From positions 18,233,001 to 18,297,000 of the forward strand of contig WPIO01000001.1 of assembly GCA_009760855.2 (NCBI GenBank): a stretch of DNA of 64,000 bases, in the 5' to 3' direction. How positions within the stretch are numbered: position 1 is the stretch's first letter; every line of letters begins with the position of its first letter. The notes beneath the pieces are model-generated. The model saw only the letters and a program-made list of their open reading frames with translations, ran no database searches and was not told where the DNA came from. Below are positions 25,946-37,639 of this stretch, in pieces. Position numbers and translations under genes: made by a program. Source of the DNA: Cristatella mucedo (Eukaryota > Bryozoa > Phylactolaemata > Cristatellidae).

Positions 25946-27099
25946 TCGCTGAGTTTTTTCAAGTAGCAAGTTTCAAGGTCGCTTGCCAAAAGGTCATTTC
26001 CCAGTGGCACGGCGACAGTCGGCAGGAGCGGTATTCATTCTTATTATAACATAACTACGCCTTTCATTTTGTTCACTTAGTGCAGTATTTTACTTTTACC
26101 ACTAGCGTGGACCTCGAGCTTCAATGCACCTCTAATTTACGACTAGCCACCTTGTACACCTGCAGCCAGCGAATCGCACCGTTTTATATCTGTGATAACT
26201 GAAGATTCGATTCTTTCATTGGAGCAGCCTTCACCTTTGCCCTGCCAAGCATCGCACAGCTTCGGCATCGACTGTTGTCAGCGTCAATGCTTATGGGAGC
26301 TGGAAAAAAAAATGTTACGTAGACATCGCTAGCCGGGCACCTAAACTCAGCCAGTAGGTTGCAATCTCGAATCCGACAACTAAACTCAGAAAGTAAAAGT
26401 TGTCGGTCGGACAATTATGCATAGTGGCAGCTCTCGGGTTAGCCGCGATACTAGCCCTGGTCTTAGTGAGTTTAACTTGAGCACCGAGAGCGGCACCTGC
26501 AGCGCGGATCGTAGCCAAGTAGAACGGACCCAGCCAAACAGAACTCGGTTAGGGAACCCAATAGTTAACCGGGAGCTTAGCGAGGGGCAATTTGATAGCG
26601 AGATCTACTCACGTTAGAATCGAGCTTCGGGCAGACGATGCGGTCAGGATGCGGACCGACTGATGTGCTGCATTAGCCAAAGGGCTAGGCTAGTAGGTAG
26701 GCGCAAGAATGTCATCAGTCATCAGGGTTTGGAGTGAATTAAAAAATAAATAAGCATAGAATATACCCCGATAGTTGGGTCCGCGGAGAATAAGAACTGC
26801 GCACAAGTTCAGGAATTCGGATGGGAGAGAATAAACTGAAAATCACTGATAGAGCTCGGGGCTACAGCTTCAGTATCTTAAGCGAGATACTACGCTTCCA
26901 GAGTACGAGAGTTCGAGCCTACGGAGACGAACAGCTAAGTGTAACTTAGACTGTCGAGTTGTGTTCCACCGGCTAATCGCGTTCAACGAATAGCCGCAAT
27001 CCCCGGAAATTCACTCTAAATAGGTTAAAATAGAGTGTATGTTGCGTTTCCGAGCTCAAATTTCGATTTAATATTGAAGTAAATCTTCAATTGTATGTA

Positions 27100-28620
27100 T
27101 CCACCAAATTTCAGGCCATTTTGCGCAGGCGCATTCATGCAATGGACATGGAAGGACGGTTTCCCGTACCGCAATCCACCTTAGGTCGCCTCAAATCCGC
27201 CGCAAAGCTAAGCTAAGCGAACCTCCGACAACTTTTTAATCTAAAACTACGCTATATTTAAAGTGTACCAACACAATTTCGTGTCATAATCGACTGCATT
27301 CCACCTAAAAACGAAAGAAATCCTGTGCGAAACGCTTTTTTTTATTTGCATATGGCTGTAAACTCTGTAAAAAAAAGTGTACTTACTCAAATTTGCTTGC
27401 ATTGGCACTGGCATTCCCGTGCAACGCGCTGCCATCGTCTGCAATTTCCCGGGGAAATGCCGCAATCTACTGCAATCCACTGCATCTACCGTAAAACAAT
27501 TGGAAATAGATGCGCCGAACTCTAGTTTGTATTACTTTTTACAGCGTACTTTGACGCGTGCTCACCCGCGTTAATTCAAGAAATAGTGCATCCGTTCACT
27601 CTGGCAATGGTCGGAAATCGCGAAAAATGGCCGCAATCCAATTTAATCTGCAGCAAATCGTCCTCAAATCGTCAATACGAAGCTTTAATTTACGTTGCAT
27701 ACAAGACTAGATTCAGTTCCTTTGCAGCAAATGTAAAGCGCCTAGAGAGAGATTGAGTTCTCTGAGGGCGCTTTATCAAGTGCATTCTTATCATTATTAT
27801 TATTATTAGTTCAAAGTTTACCATTAAAAGTATACCCTATTGCGCATGCGTGCTCTAATGTAATTCAATGCAATCGAATGCTACGGCAAAGTCTCATGCT
27901 GCAATCCACCGCCGCAAGGCGACCAGAACGCTTACACAGGAAGATCTAATTACTATTGCACATTGATCTACTCTTCGGTTATTGTGAACACGTAAATTTT
28001 AATTTCACTAAAATTGCGTCGATTATTCTGCAGCAATGCACTGCAATGACCCGGTTCCATACTGCAATACGCTGCAAAGAAGCTACCGTAATGCGTACAA
28101 CGGAAGCTCTAAATATGATTGTACATCCTCTACTCGTCGGTTTTGGTGTACTCGCGCTATTTCACTACAATCGCCTCGACCATTCTGAAGCACTGCGATC
28201 GACTGCAATCGCACGGGCCAATACCACAATCCACTTCGTCTCGCTACAAAATGCCCCGACATGGGTTTCCCAATGCTCCAATTTTGAATGCATGTTACAA
28301 AAAACATTTTTTGAAGTGAAGCAGCAACATTTTTTACCAAATGTGCAAGCACAATCTGTTGCAATGCATGGCAATCTGTGGCAATGGCTCGGCTCGAAGC
28401 AGCAATCCACTAAAATTCAGGGCAAATTGAACACAAATTGGCTGCGCGAAGCTCCGATTGTCATGGTGTATAACGTTTTATAGTGTTCAAAGTGAAACTG
28501 TTGAATTTTAAAACTTTTCCTGCCAATTTTCAACAATGCACGGCAATCGACAGCAATGGAGGGGGCCAACACCGAAATCCGTGGCAAATCGACGAGAAAT
28601 CGGCTTCGCGAATATCAGAA
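27100..28620 (+). repeat. GCAATC-rich degenerate satellite, period about 165 bp
   Basis: Units starting with GAAGCTCTAATTA-like text occur at 27513, 27679, 27942, 28102 and 28449. Spacings are 166, 168 (after removing the LINE tail insertion), 160 and 2 x 173 bp. Within each unit CTGCAATC, CCGCAATCC and GCAGCAAT words recur. The array lies between two parts of arm 2 and has no equivalent in arm 1. The long plus-strand frame at 27956-28483 spans these units and is not considered a gene. Confidence 0.75.
27717..27807 (+). mobile_element. Tail-only LINE A insertion in the satellite
   Basis: Only the last 90 bp of LINE A are present (TTTGCAGCAAATGTAAAGCG through the ATT repeats). A possible 5-bp duplication AGTTC flanks it (27715-27719 and 27808-27812). 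It interrupts the satellite register by about 95 bp. Confidence 0.85.
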
Positions 28621-28621
28621 G

Positions 28622-29830
28622 CCTTCGTTATCATTGATCGTGATGTCCTACTTGAACGATTTAGAACAGTGATCAGTCTGGCATACAAGGCACTGGCGTG
28701 TTTAAATCGCGCTTGCCTGATCGTCGTGTTTAATCCGTGTCATGTGGGAGTAAAAGTGATTCGGACCCGTGGTAGAAGCTATCACATTTATGCTGACGAT
28801 ACTCAGCTGTATTTGCAGTTTAAACTGTCGAAATGTGCTTCAGCGACTGATAAACTGAATGCTTGCCTTTCCGACATTCGATCCTGAATGTCGGCAAGTT
28901 TCCTTAAACTAAACGATGGTAAAACGGAACTGCTGCTCATAGAACACCTACAAGTATGTGTCTGGACTGGATGGCTTTTCTCTCCTAATTCGGGCGATTC
29001 TGTTGAGCGACCATCACCACGTGCTCAAAATTTAGGTGTCGGAGTGTCGTCTTCGACCACTGCCTAAATTGTAAAAGCTTTAATCAGAAGACTGCTTCTA
29101 CAGCTGGCCATCGCGTCCGATCCCGGTCTAAGATTAGGAGCTATCTTCCACGGCGGTGGCTAGCAAATAATTTTAACTAGCTCCTTAGTTCAGTCTCGGC
29201 TAGATTATTTGCAATTCCTTTTTGGCTGGGCTATCAAAAAAGGCAACTAGGCCGCTGCAGATGGCTATGAATATGGATTCAAGGCTAGTTTGCAAATCCC
29301 AGAGCTTTGAACTCGCGTCTCCCTTCCTAAAAGAGCTAGGACGGCTGCCGGTTGATCAACGGATACAGAGCAAAGTTCTTACGCAGACCCACAACGGCTT
29401 GGCTCCTCCATATCTAACTGAACTACCACATCAGCTTTAGCCTCCACGTGCCCTCAGGTCCTGTACGGACAATAAATTATTTGTTCCATTCCTCTGCTTA
29501 AAGATCATGGGCGACATAATCTTTAGCTCTGCAGGTCCTAGAGTGTGGAACTCGCTTCCAAGATGCTTACGCTACGACAACTGCTCTCCTGCTGCCAACT
29601 GTGGCACATCTTTTCCAGCGGTCCTGAGCTGCTACTTTCATGCTGCCCACTACTACAACTGCTCTCCTGACTCTGCTATGCTTCTTACTTTCTCTTTTTT
29701 GCGCGAGATGAAGCCTGTTGGCTACCGATTGCATGCCGAAAGCCGCTTAGGCTGTGAGTGCGCTATACAAAACGGTTCTGCGTTACACCCACATAGTCTT
29801 TGTGGCTTTGTGGAGTTACAGACGTGATAT
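28622..29830 (+). mobile_element. LINE B copy, arm 2
   Basis: Paralogue of the LINE B at 13.9-15.5 kb, but starting later (at the [10 protein letters not shown] region) and more damaged; YADDTQLY is still seen near 28790-28815. The 3' end CCCACATAGTCTTTGTGGC leads directly into the ACAT microsatellite. Confidence 0.85.
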
Positions 29831-29925
29831 GTACATACAAGCATACAAACATACAAACATATAAACATACATACACACACATATACATACTACATACATA
29901 CATACATATATACACACATACAGGC
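29831..29925 (+). repeat. (ACAT)n microsatellite
   Basis: Imperfect ACAT/ACAA units directly after the LINE B end; shorter counterpart of the CATA tract at 15.8-16.07 kb. Confidence 0.9.
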
Positions 29926-30417
29926 AGCAACCAGGGGCTAGAAATAGTGGCCGAGAGAGCGCTTAAGTGGTTGTAACAGGAGCTCTCAGTATGCCAGGCG
30001 CGAGTGGGTGTTGTCAGCACCAACCCCCCCCCCCCCACCCTATCCTACCCCTCCCTCCGAAATGAGTTACTGAGCAAAGCCAGAAGAGTGTGCATCTTAC
30101 CCCACAATACGGGAACATTGCACGCCGCTAGCTGTGCTGAAGCAGCAGAAAGCATTTCAGCTCACTGTGGAGAGATTGGTGCTTGCGATTTACCGGAAAA
30201 CTGGCGGCTGAGTGTAGCGAATAGGAATACAGCATCCATTTAGCCAACTACAGAAGGTCGGTCGCTTCTGCCAGCTGACCTCTAGCCTAATACCTCTTTC
30301 CACGCTTCTCGTTGGGTTCAGAGTGCGAATACTTAACAGCCGCTTACGAAACGGCTATCGGAGAACCCTTGCTCTACGGCCTGCAATGGGAATTCGATAC
30401 CGGGTGTGCACGCGAAC

Positions 30418-30427
30418 GATATAAGGC
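30418..30427 (+). promoter_or_regulatory. TATA box of lipocalin gene 2
   Basis: GATATAAGGC at the same spacing from the ATG as in gene 1. The surrounding 250 bp are nearly identical between the two genes. Confidence 0.55.
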
Positions 30428-30523
30428 ACCACGTAGCAGGCAGCTCCACTGCCAGACCTCCTCCACTGCAGGCACCCACAGGTCAGCACAGGTCGAGGTC
30501 GGTGCTCAAGTCAGTTGTCGAGA

Positions 30524-33314
30524 ATGCTGTCGCTGTTGCTGCTGCTGGTCCTCGCTGCACTCACTCTTCTCGGCGGTAGCTCAGCACAGGTTCTCTCGAA
30601 CGGGACTTGCCCTGCGATAACGCTTGTGGACAACTTCGCCGCTCAGAGGGTAAGTGCGTACGTGGGCGCAGGCGGCACGCTCGGCCGGGCGCACGGCGCC
30701 CGTGTCTCACCCCGCCCGCTTGCGCCGCCTCTGCTCGGAGCTCGGTGGGCAAGCCGGTGGCGCTGAGCTCTGGCGGTTTCTCCTACAGTTCTTCACTGGT
30801 CGCTGGTACGAGCAGAGGCGACTCTTCGCCATTTTCGAGTTGGGACAGAAATGCTCTTATGCAGACTACGCCATCGCCGCCAACGGCACCGTATCGGTTA
30901 CCAACTCTGGCTTCCACGTTCGGTGAGGAGGCCCCAGGCACCAGAATCTGTTTACGCCCACGAGACCGGATGCGCGCTCGGCTCCCTAGCTCGCCTGGCC
31001 TTTGTGCATGCTCGCAACTGTTAGCAAAGCATCTCGTGCGACTGGAAACTGGCTTATCCCACTTGGAAATGTGCTTTCTCACCTAACGTTACTCTGGCGA
31101 TACGTTCTTTTGGTCAACACCGCGATTAGGTATTTGTCCTTACCGACACGTGCGTCTGTAATCAAGCACAATCCTGTCCCAGCGGTGCTTCGTTAGCCTA
31201 GCCCGCAATCAGCCCTCCGTGGCATTGGCATCCAAAGGGGCGTATGTTCCCAGGGACGCAGAGGGTACGGCCACACCAAGGAGAGATTCGTTTACTAACA
31301 GCGATCGGCCACTTGCTATTGTGCGAGTCATCTTGGATTCTGTGGTAGGATTGTGGCATATCTACTCGCTGCTACTTGTATTACGTTTGTCATTTTAGAT
31401 TTGACTAGTGCTATTAGAATGATGGGGCTAAAATCGCGTATGTGGCGAAATTGCGAAATTATTTTACGCTTGGCGCGGTATTGTTCGTCGAGGCGCTAAC
31501 GACCTCGCTTCCTTTTGTCAGATACGCTTCTTTGATAGCCATTTTCAACAGATCATGCTTGCATGCATCGTTTTATAGCCGTGACAACTGTTCCGACAGC
31601 GGTAGCTACTGCTGTTACTTTGACAAGACGTACGTATGTAGATGTGGTCAAATTTATGCTTGTCTCGGCAAGGTGCAAGAGACGAAACACGAATTTTGCG
31701 AAGTATATCGTACGAAGTATAATATATATATATATATATATATATTATAATTTATTTGTATATCGCGTCATGAGAACTTAACCTGTATTCAAGGGTTTCA
31801 CATATCCCTGGGAGCTTAAGCCAACAAACCTCGGCCATAAAATAAAAATTTACCTCGACCCTTGTAGAGGCGAGCGCCTTAACCACTGGGCCAATACAAC
31901 CAGGAAAAAGAAACGTCCCGTCAATATCCGCTCTTCATAAACTAAAGGTTTTCTTATTCAACTGCATCATTTGTATGGCGGCAGAAGAGCCTTAACAGCC
32001 ATCATCACCACATGCAGTGGCCAATAAAGGTATTCCACAGCACGACTCGAACCCACGACCTCGGCTCGTGGAGAGCGTGCACCTCACCCTTGGGCTAAAC
32101 CCTCATTGGTCATCACTGGTGTTTGGGCTCATCTCGCTTTCTGGTCGTTGCGACCGACCTCAAGATGCGCAAAGCAAATTAATCAAGTAAAAAGTCTTTG
32201 GGTCTAGCGTGCCCAACGAAAGCCTCACGTTACGAATACACGAGTCTTGGGTGCCACTGCATATTCCGGACTCGTTAGCACACACGCATGTGCGCGTGAA
32301 ATATGAAAGCAGACTTTTACTAATTCCTTGTAAACAAAAAATGCAAGACTTTTCTTAATCCTTGATAGAAAATGGAATACGTGAGACAGTGGGCGCCACT
32401 CTGTAGTCAAGTTGGGACTCCCTTCGAATTCTCCAGTCGGGTGGGTTGTGAGTTTCCAGCCTGCCGTTAGCTGGACTTCCATCCGGTTAAGCGTCCTTGT
32501 ACCATAATCGGGCGTTGGTTACCTTCAGCTGCAAGGCGGCACCTTCACCGAGCCCCACAAAAGGTTTGAAAATTCCATTGCTCTTTTCAAACCACGAATT
32601 TATTTTATTAGCAGAATTAGTCAAAAATGTACTATTCACGACTGCTTCGTTGAATCTCACACGCTGGGTGGGTTTCGCTTGTCTAGCATAATTTACATGA
32701 CGTGCAGTGGTTTTTGTGTTGACGCAGAGTCGCGGACATAACACGCTGTCTCTCCTGTTGCTTTTGTAGGCAGCAGCAGAGGAAGTATGCTAATGGCACG
32801 GCTTACTGCGAGACCTCTCGGCCGGCCTACTGCCACGTTAGATTCAATCCAGGTAACGTCTCTCGTTGTGGTGGCTATATGTCTGGAAAAAAGCTCCCTT
32901 CCTTTCGCTTGATGCCCTTTAGGTGTAGTGCATACCCACGTAAACCTTACTTTGATCGATTTTCCTTCATCTCTTGATTATAAAGTGGCTCGTGCTTGAT
33001 CAGCAAGGAAAGAGAGCGCTTTTATTGTCTGGTAAACGTCACTTAAAGCGGCGGTACACCCACGACCTTCAATTCTCGTTTCAGGCTCCCCGTACGGAGA
33101 TTACAAGGTGCTCGCGACCGATTACGACAATTATGCCTTGATTTTCTCTTGCAAAGACTTGCAACGGGCCGCCAGCTTACAGTTTGCATGGCTCCTTACT
33201 CGTCAGAAGACGGTCTCGGATCGGCTGATTGCCGATGCCTACCAGATTTTTGCCAACAATGGAATCGCAACGTCTCGATTTATCACGAACGTGCAAGACT
33301 GCTCCGACAACTAA
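30524..33314 (+). CDS. Secreted apolipoprotein-D-like lipocalin, gene 2 (four exons)
   Basis: Exons 30524-30649, 30789-30922, 32770-32852 and 33085-33314 give 190 codons plus stop, with the same exon lengths and phases as gene 1. Signal peptide, GRWYE (46-50), TDYDNYA (126-132), WLLTR (150-154) and all six cysteines are kept. It differs from gene 1 at about 20 residues. Two changes create new glycosylation sites: NGT at 26 (I26N) and NGT at 95 (K95N). A dense block of changes covers residues 138-145 (TDLLRIFN to KDLQRAAS). No lesion is visible, so both copies are probably functional. Introns are 139, 1847 and 232 bp. Ligand and tissue are unknown. Confidence 0.92.
31720..31746 (+). repeat. 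(TA)n microsatellite
   Basis: A run of about 12 TA units at the tail end of the SINE1 copy; arm 1 has only ATATAATATATAA at this site. Confidence 0.85.
31747..31905 (-). mobile_element. SINE1 copy in intron 2 of lipocalin 2
   Basis: Paralogue of 18075-18245. Tail TAATTTATTTGTATATCGCG, body GAACTTAACCTGTATTCAAG, head ending GCCTTAACCACTGGGCCAA. Confidence 0.8.
31955..32105 (-). mobile_element. SINE2 copy in intron 2 of lipocalin 2
   Basis: Paralogue of 18290-18475, with box B complement GACTCGAACCCACGACC and head ending CACCCTTGGGCTAAACC. Confidence 0.8.
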
Positions 33315-35259
33315 TGCTGGCGAATTGGTTTTTTATTTAGGCTACGTCTGGCGGCTGGCATTGCGACACCACTGCTAATCAGCCCACCGAAACAAAATAT
33401 TTCCGGTCTTGCAAGTGACGTGTTTAACTTTCTTGAATACAACCGCGGCAATACTAACACGCTGGGCTATTACTCCCCTGATATTTTCCAACAGAATTAT
33501 CAAAATGATCTCCAACGAAAACTCTGCGAAGCCAGTTTTGTGAAGCACGGCTTCGTCTGTTCACGTGAATGAATCCGACGCATGCGGCGTGAAGCAGTCA
33601 TAAAAAGGCCTTGAAAAGCTGGAATGAACTAGAGCAGTTCTCGGGCGCTTAGCTGCAACCGCTCTTCTATTTATTACAAGTGCACAAAAATCAACAGGTA
33701 GGTCTGCAATCCATTCGATTAGCGTGAAAAAGTGAGGAGTAGCAATTGTGCTATTGTAATCTGAAAATTTTTCGGACCACTCGAACAAAGTAAACACGAG
33801 GTTCTATAGGTGAGGTCACTTACTACCACTTACACTTACACTTACTTACTACCTGCATTATATCGGGTACTACAAATTCTATCTGAGCCAACTTCGCTGA
33901 ACTCCGCTACGTCACAGCCTTCACTTTTTAGCGCAATTATTTAATCCACTAAACAATTATAAACCGCTCAATAGTTACTAATAATTTACGACAAAAAAAT
34001 CAAGTTGGAAAGCAAGAAAATTGTTGTTATGTTGATTGCGGCGGGCTTGTACTTGCGCGCCTAAAAGCAAAGAAAAGGATGGGATTCGTGGCTGAAGGAC
34101 GATTATATCAAATAATGCGCATTCAATCATGACAGGACAGCCCGTATGATAACTGTAGCAATAGAATCAATTTCACATCAACATACGAGTGAATTTCGGA
34201 AAGGGAGTAAATTATTCTATCGCCATGACACTGCGAGAGAGATTTGAAAGGATGTACAGCATTTCGACAAGAGCCATAGTATAGAGTAGCGGATGGATAC
34301 TTTTTTGGTTCATTATATTATGGTTCAATCTGTCACGAGTCGCTAATCTCGACAGAGTTTGAGTTTCAGAGCAGGTATTGAAAAATTAAAAGGAGGCCAT
34401 TGAATTTTCTTAGCAGAATCAAAGCTTACCTTAACCTTTTACATTCTTTAATCTTGATAGAATAAAAATAACTTATTACAGAGGTGCTACTAAATTTCTA
34501 GATATCCCCCTCACTAGTGGCTATCACTTCGCTTGCAGTAGACAATGCAGATTCTCCTGCTGCATCACTCTAGCCTATGACCTACGTCATCATGCGAGAG
34601 CTCCTTGTCCTTAAGGGAAGAACCAAGTCCTTGCATGCAGCTCGGGAGCCAGCTCCCGAGCTGCATGCTATAATGGTTCTTTTAAATTCACCTTAATATA
34701 AGTGTAGGGTCTTTAGTTAGCTTTGTAATTAATAATCTATTATTCTGAGGAGAGAGTATGTATGAAAACAGGTATAAATTGCAATTTATAAATCTTATGA
34801 GTTCATTTAACCTAAGCTAACAGTCATTTGACAGTATAAAAATTAATAGAACTTACGAGCAGTCTCACAATATGCATCCTTAATGGAAAACTACGAAACA
34901 GTCTATTGCCGGCATTTTGTAGAATGTAAGCATTCAGCTCTTAGATCTTAGAATCTTTTAATTTGTGTGTATTCCGTCTTACTTGGAGAATAATCTAATA
35001 CTTTGCTACAGCATAGTCATTTATTTTCCAAAAAACTCGCATCAAACTTTTAAGGCTTTAAAGATATGCTAAGCTAAATTGTGTTGCCTTGAAATAATAA
35101 CCGATGCTATGACCTGAGCTATTGGCTCTAAAGAAGTTGAATATCCAGCATCTTGCGGATGCCATCGCAGACACATTTGTTTTTTACAGTTACTAGAGTG
35201 AAGAACTAGCTTTAAGACAATTTTATCATCACAAGGAGATTGTATGAATAGTCCTAGAA
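33315..35259. other. 3' flank of lipocalin 2
   Basis: Paralogous to 19600-21224; conserved blocks alternate with arm-specific sequence. No exon recognised. A cluster of CTTAC/CACTT repeats lies near 33812-33850. Confidence 0.5.
34517..34668. repeat. 150-bp dispersed repeat ending in a 36-bp palindrome, copy 1
   Basis: Near-identical to 36537-36683 from GTGGCTATCACTTCGCTTGC to TTGCATGCAGCTCGG. The arm-1 paralogous region (near 20745) lacks it. It ends in a perfect 17-bp-arm palindrome at 34633-34668 (GCATGCAGCTCGGGAGC, two bases, then the complement). No coding capacity; probably a non-autonomous mobile repeat. Confidence 0.7.
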
Positions 35260-36115
35260 AGTGTAACCCTCAAAGTGGGTTCGGCTAGCATATCATCAAC
35301 GACCTCGGCGCAGAGTCTGTGTAACATGTTCAAAACTGATCTTTCTCTAGTCGACCGAATCAGCATTGCGATCAAGTCGGCCTATATTTAGCCGTGTGTC
35401 ATTGCAAACATTTGGCTTTAAATGGATTCCCGTTTTCTGGCCTAAGAAATAAGCCGTTTACAGTTAAATAAATCCTAGCTGATTAAACAACCTCTTTTTT
35501 ATCGCGACAGAAGAGCCCTTATGCCTATCACCACCGCTTTTAGTGGCGATAAAGAGTCGCCCACCGCAGGAATCGAACCCACGAGCTCGGGACCAAGGTC
35601 GTGAAAGCAACCGCCTTACCTAGTGGGCCATCACGGCTCACCTCAGTTGGTGCATAACTCCGCAGCTAGTTATTCCTGTCATGGACGTTGCATTTGCCAA
35701 ACTACACCACTTCTTGCTGACCTGCACTAGCTCTCAGTCAAGCAGCGCAACAACTTCAACGTTCCGTCAGTCACTTTTAGGTTCGTTCATTATTGGCTCC
35801 AGCCTACCAATCAGATCTACTACCCCACCAGGCTCAGCATCGTACCACCTGCTTTTCTGAATTTAGTCGTTTAGCTACACGTTGTACGTACCTGTTAAAT
35901 CAGCTAGTATTTAATTTCATCTAATTTAACACTGCGCCTGTTGCTAATAACTATATCTACATGTTGACCCTGTGCATGTCACATCTAACAATGCTATGGT
36001 TGATGACATTGCGAATGTTATCACTAATAATTTGATCATGCTTTCTTTGCTGCATCTGTTAAGTGCCTAGAAAGAGATTAAGTTCTCCAAGGGCGCTATA
36101 AAAATTTATTTTTAT
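35260..36115 (+). mobile_element. Decayed LINE A at the right end of arm 2
   Basis: Same subtype as 21225-21785, but it keeps the 3' UTR and tail (AAGTGCCTAGAAAGAGATT at 36060). It is interrupted by a SINE2 at 35463-35640. Confidence 0.75.
35463..35640 (-). mobile_element. SINE2 inserted in the arm-2 LINE A
   Basis: Complete-looking SINE2 on the minus strand: AAATCCTAGCTGATTAAAC tail, GGAATCGAACCCACGAGC as box B complement, head ending CCTAGTGGGCCATCACGGC. It splits the LINE A word TTTACAGTTGGTGCA, with CAGTT on both sides. Arm 1 shows the uninterrupted site at 21412-21430. Confidence 0.85.
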
Positions 36116-37194
36116 TATTGTTATGGCGGCCAGCTATCCAACGAGGAGCTTATTTTCTCTACTTGCAGGTCCATCGCAAGTACTAACGCTGGTCTTGTTT
36201 TAGAATGGGGAATTGATGTGACTATTTGTGGCATTTTAACGGCAGTTTTTTATGCTCTTCATATTTTAGTTTGTGGTACGCTGTGGCCATCGGATTAGTT
36301 AGTAGTATCAGTCGGCCTGCCAAAAAGTAAACCGCTGTCGAGATATAAAAATATGTCTGAGTAAAGAGTCGTGGATACAAACCGCACTTCGTATTCATGC
36401 TCATCTACTAATTTGGTTTATGAATGGCCACGAGAGTTTGAGTAAGCGCATAACAAACCCCGAACGAAAACCATAAAGTCAAGATCCGTTTATTAAACTG
36501 CTTATTTATCTTTACACCTCGGCAGAAATGCCTTAGTGGCTATCACTTCGCTTGCAGTAGACAATGCAGATTCTCCTGCTGCATCACTCTAGCCTATGAC
36601 CTACGTCATCATGCGAGAGCTCCTTGTCCTTAAGGGAAGAACCAAGTCCTTGCATGCAGCTCGGCAGCCAGCTCCTTAGATACAAAGATATGGGCGCCGA
36701 CAAGTGAAGCCAAACGTGCAGCCGTTTGCATAATATTCTTACAAAGCGTGACGCCGCGTGCTCATGGAAGAAACAAAAAGCTTCCGCTTATGCATGTTCT
36801 CAAGTAAATCTTTCGGAGGGGATGATTTGAGAATGCGGCGTTCTCTTCCAGAGAATATGCAGCCTTTTATATAAAGACCTAAACAGACCAAATGGCAGAG
36901 AGGCCCTACTCTGATCGGCATCGTTCAGAGGGTCGATTTAAACCCGATTCAGAGTCGTTCTTGTGTAATAAATAGTATGCTCTAAATCCCCCTAGGAACT
37001 TGCTAGCAAGACCTGACGAACCATTATAATCTTACCTTTGGTTGCTTGGCTACTACTAGTTTTAGTGTGCTGGATAAAAAAATTGCAAAAGTGAGACTGA
37101 ACGATACCTACTGGATGTTTTATCATTTACTGTTGACTTCTTAATGAGTGGCCTGATTACTGGGAAATGATAGTCCATGAGATAAGATACGCGC
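36116..37194. other. Mostly unassigned; second copy of the 150-bp repeat
   Basis: 36537-36683 repeats the 34.5 kb element, but its palindrome half is altered (GCTCGGCAGCCAGCTCC). The rest has no recognised gene or element. Confidence 0.5.
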
Positions 37195-37335
37195 TGGCCA
37201 CGACCGAGGTCGTGGGTTCGAATCCTACAGTGGACGATCCTTTATTGTCAACTGCAAGCGGTACTGAACGCCGTTAGGGCTCTTCTACCGCAATACAAAT
37301 GAGGCTGTTAAAACCAATATTTATCCTAAGCGCTT
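37195..37335 (+). mobile_element. SINE2 copy
   Basis: Plus strand: GTCGTGGGTTCGAATCCTAC box B, GATCCTTTATTGTCAACTGC body, and tail CAAATGAGGCTGTTAAAACC. Confidence 0.8.
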
Positions 37336-37639
37336 TTTTCAGTTGGAATAGACTTCAATGGTGACAAGATATATATTTGCAATAAATGTTACGGTAGGCA
37401 GAAACCGGTCTGTCCACCAGGGAGAGATAACATGTTAGAACTCAAAGGCTAACTTAGCGAATAGTTCAAATACTTAGCCATGAAGGAGGAGAGATGAGAA
37501 GATCATGGCGATCTGTGGTTGTATTCCGGAACGGACGACCACGGCAGATGGATACGCTCACCTGTTTTATCTTCCCTAAGAAGAATGTGGAGAGCTGCTG
37601 TGCTAAGTCATCATTAGGATCACTGGGCTTGTTTGAGAG

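Larger units (their letters stand above)
25840..35900 (+). repeat. Segmental duplication, arm 2
   Basis: Same order of elements as arm 1, with additions: the satellite at 27.1-28.6 kb, a LINE A tail at 27.7 kb, a 150-bp repeat at 34.5 kb, and a SINE2 at 35.46 kb that has an empty counterpart at about 21418. These additions happened after the duplication, or were lost from arm 1. Confidence 0.85.

Noticed and set aside
27956-28483. 175-codon frame
   Set aside because: It runs through degenerate satellite units; the period in the DNA is about 165 bp and not reflected as a protein repeat with a conserved frame.
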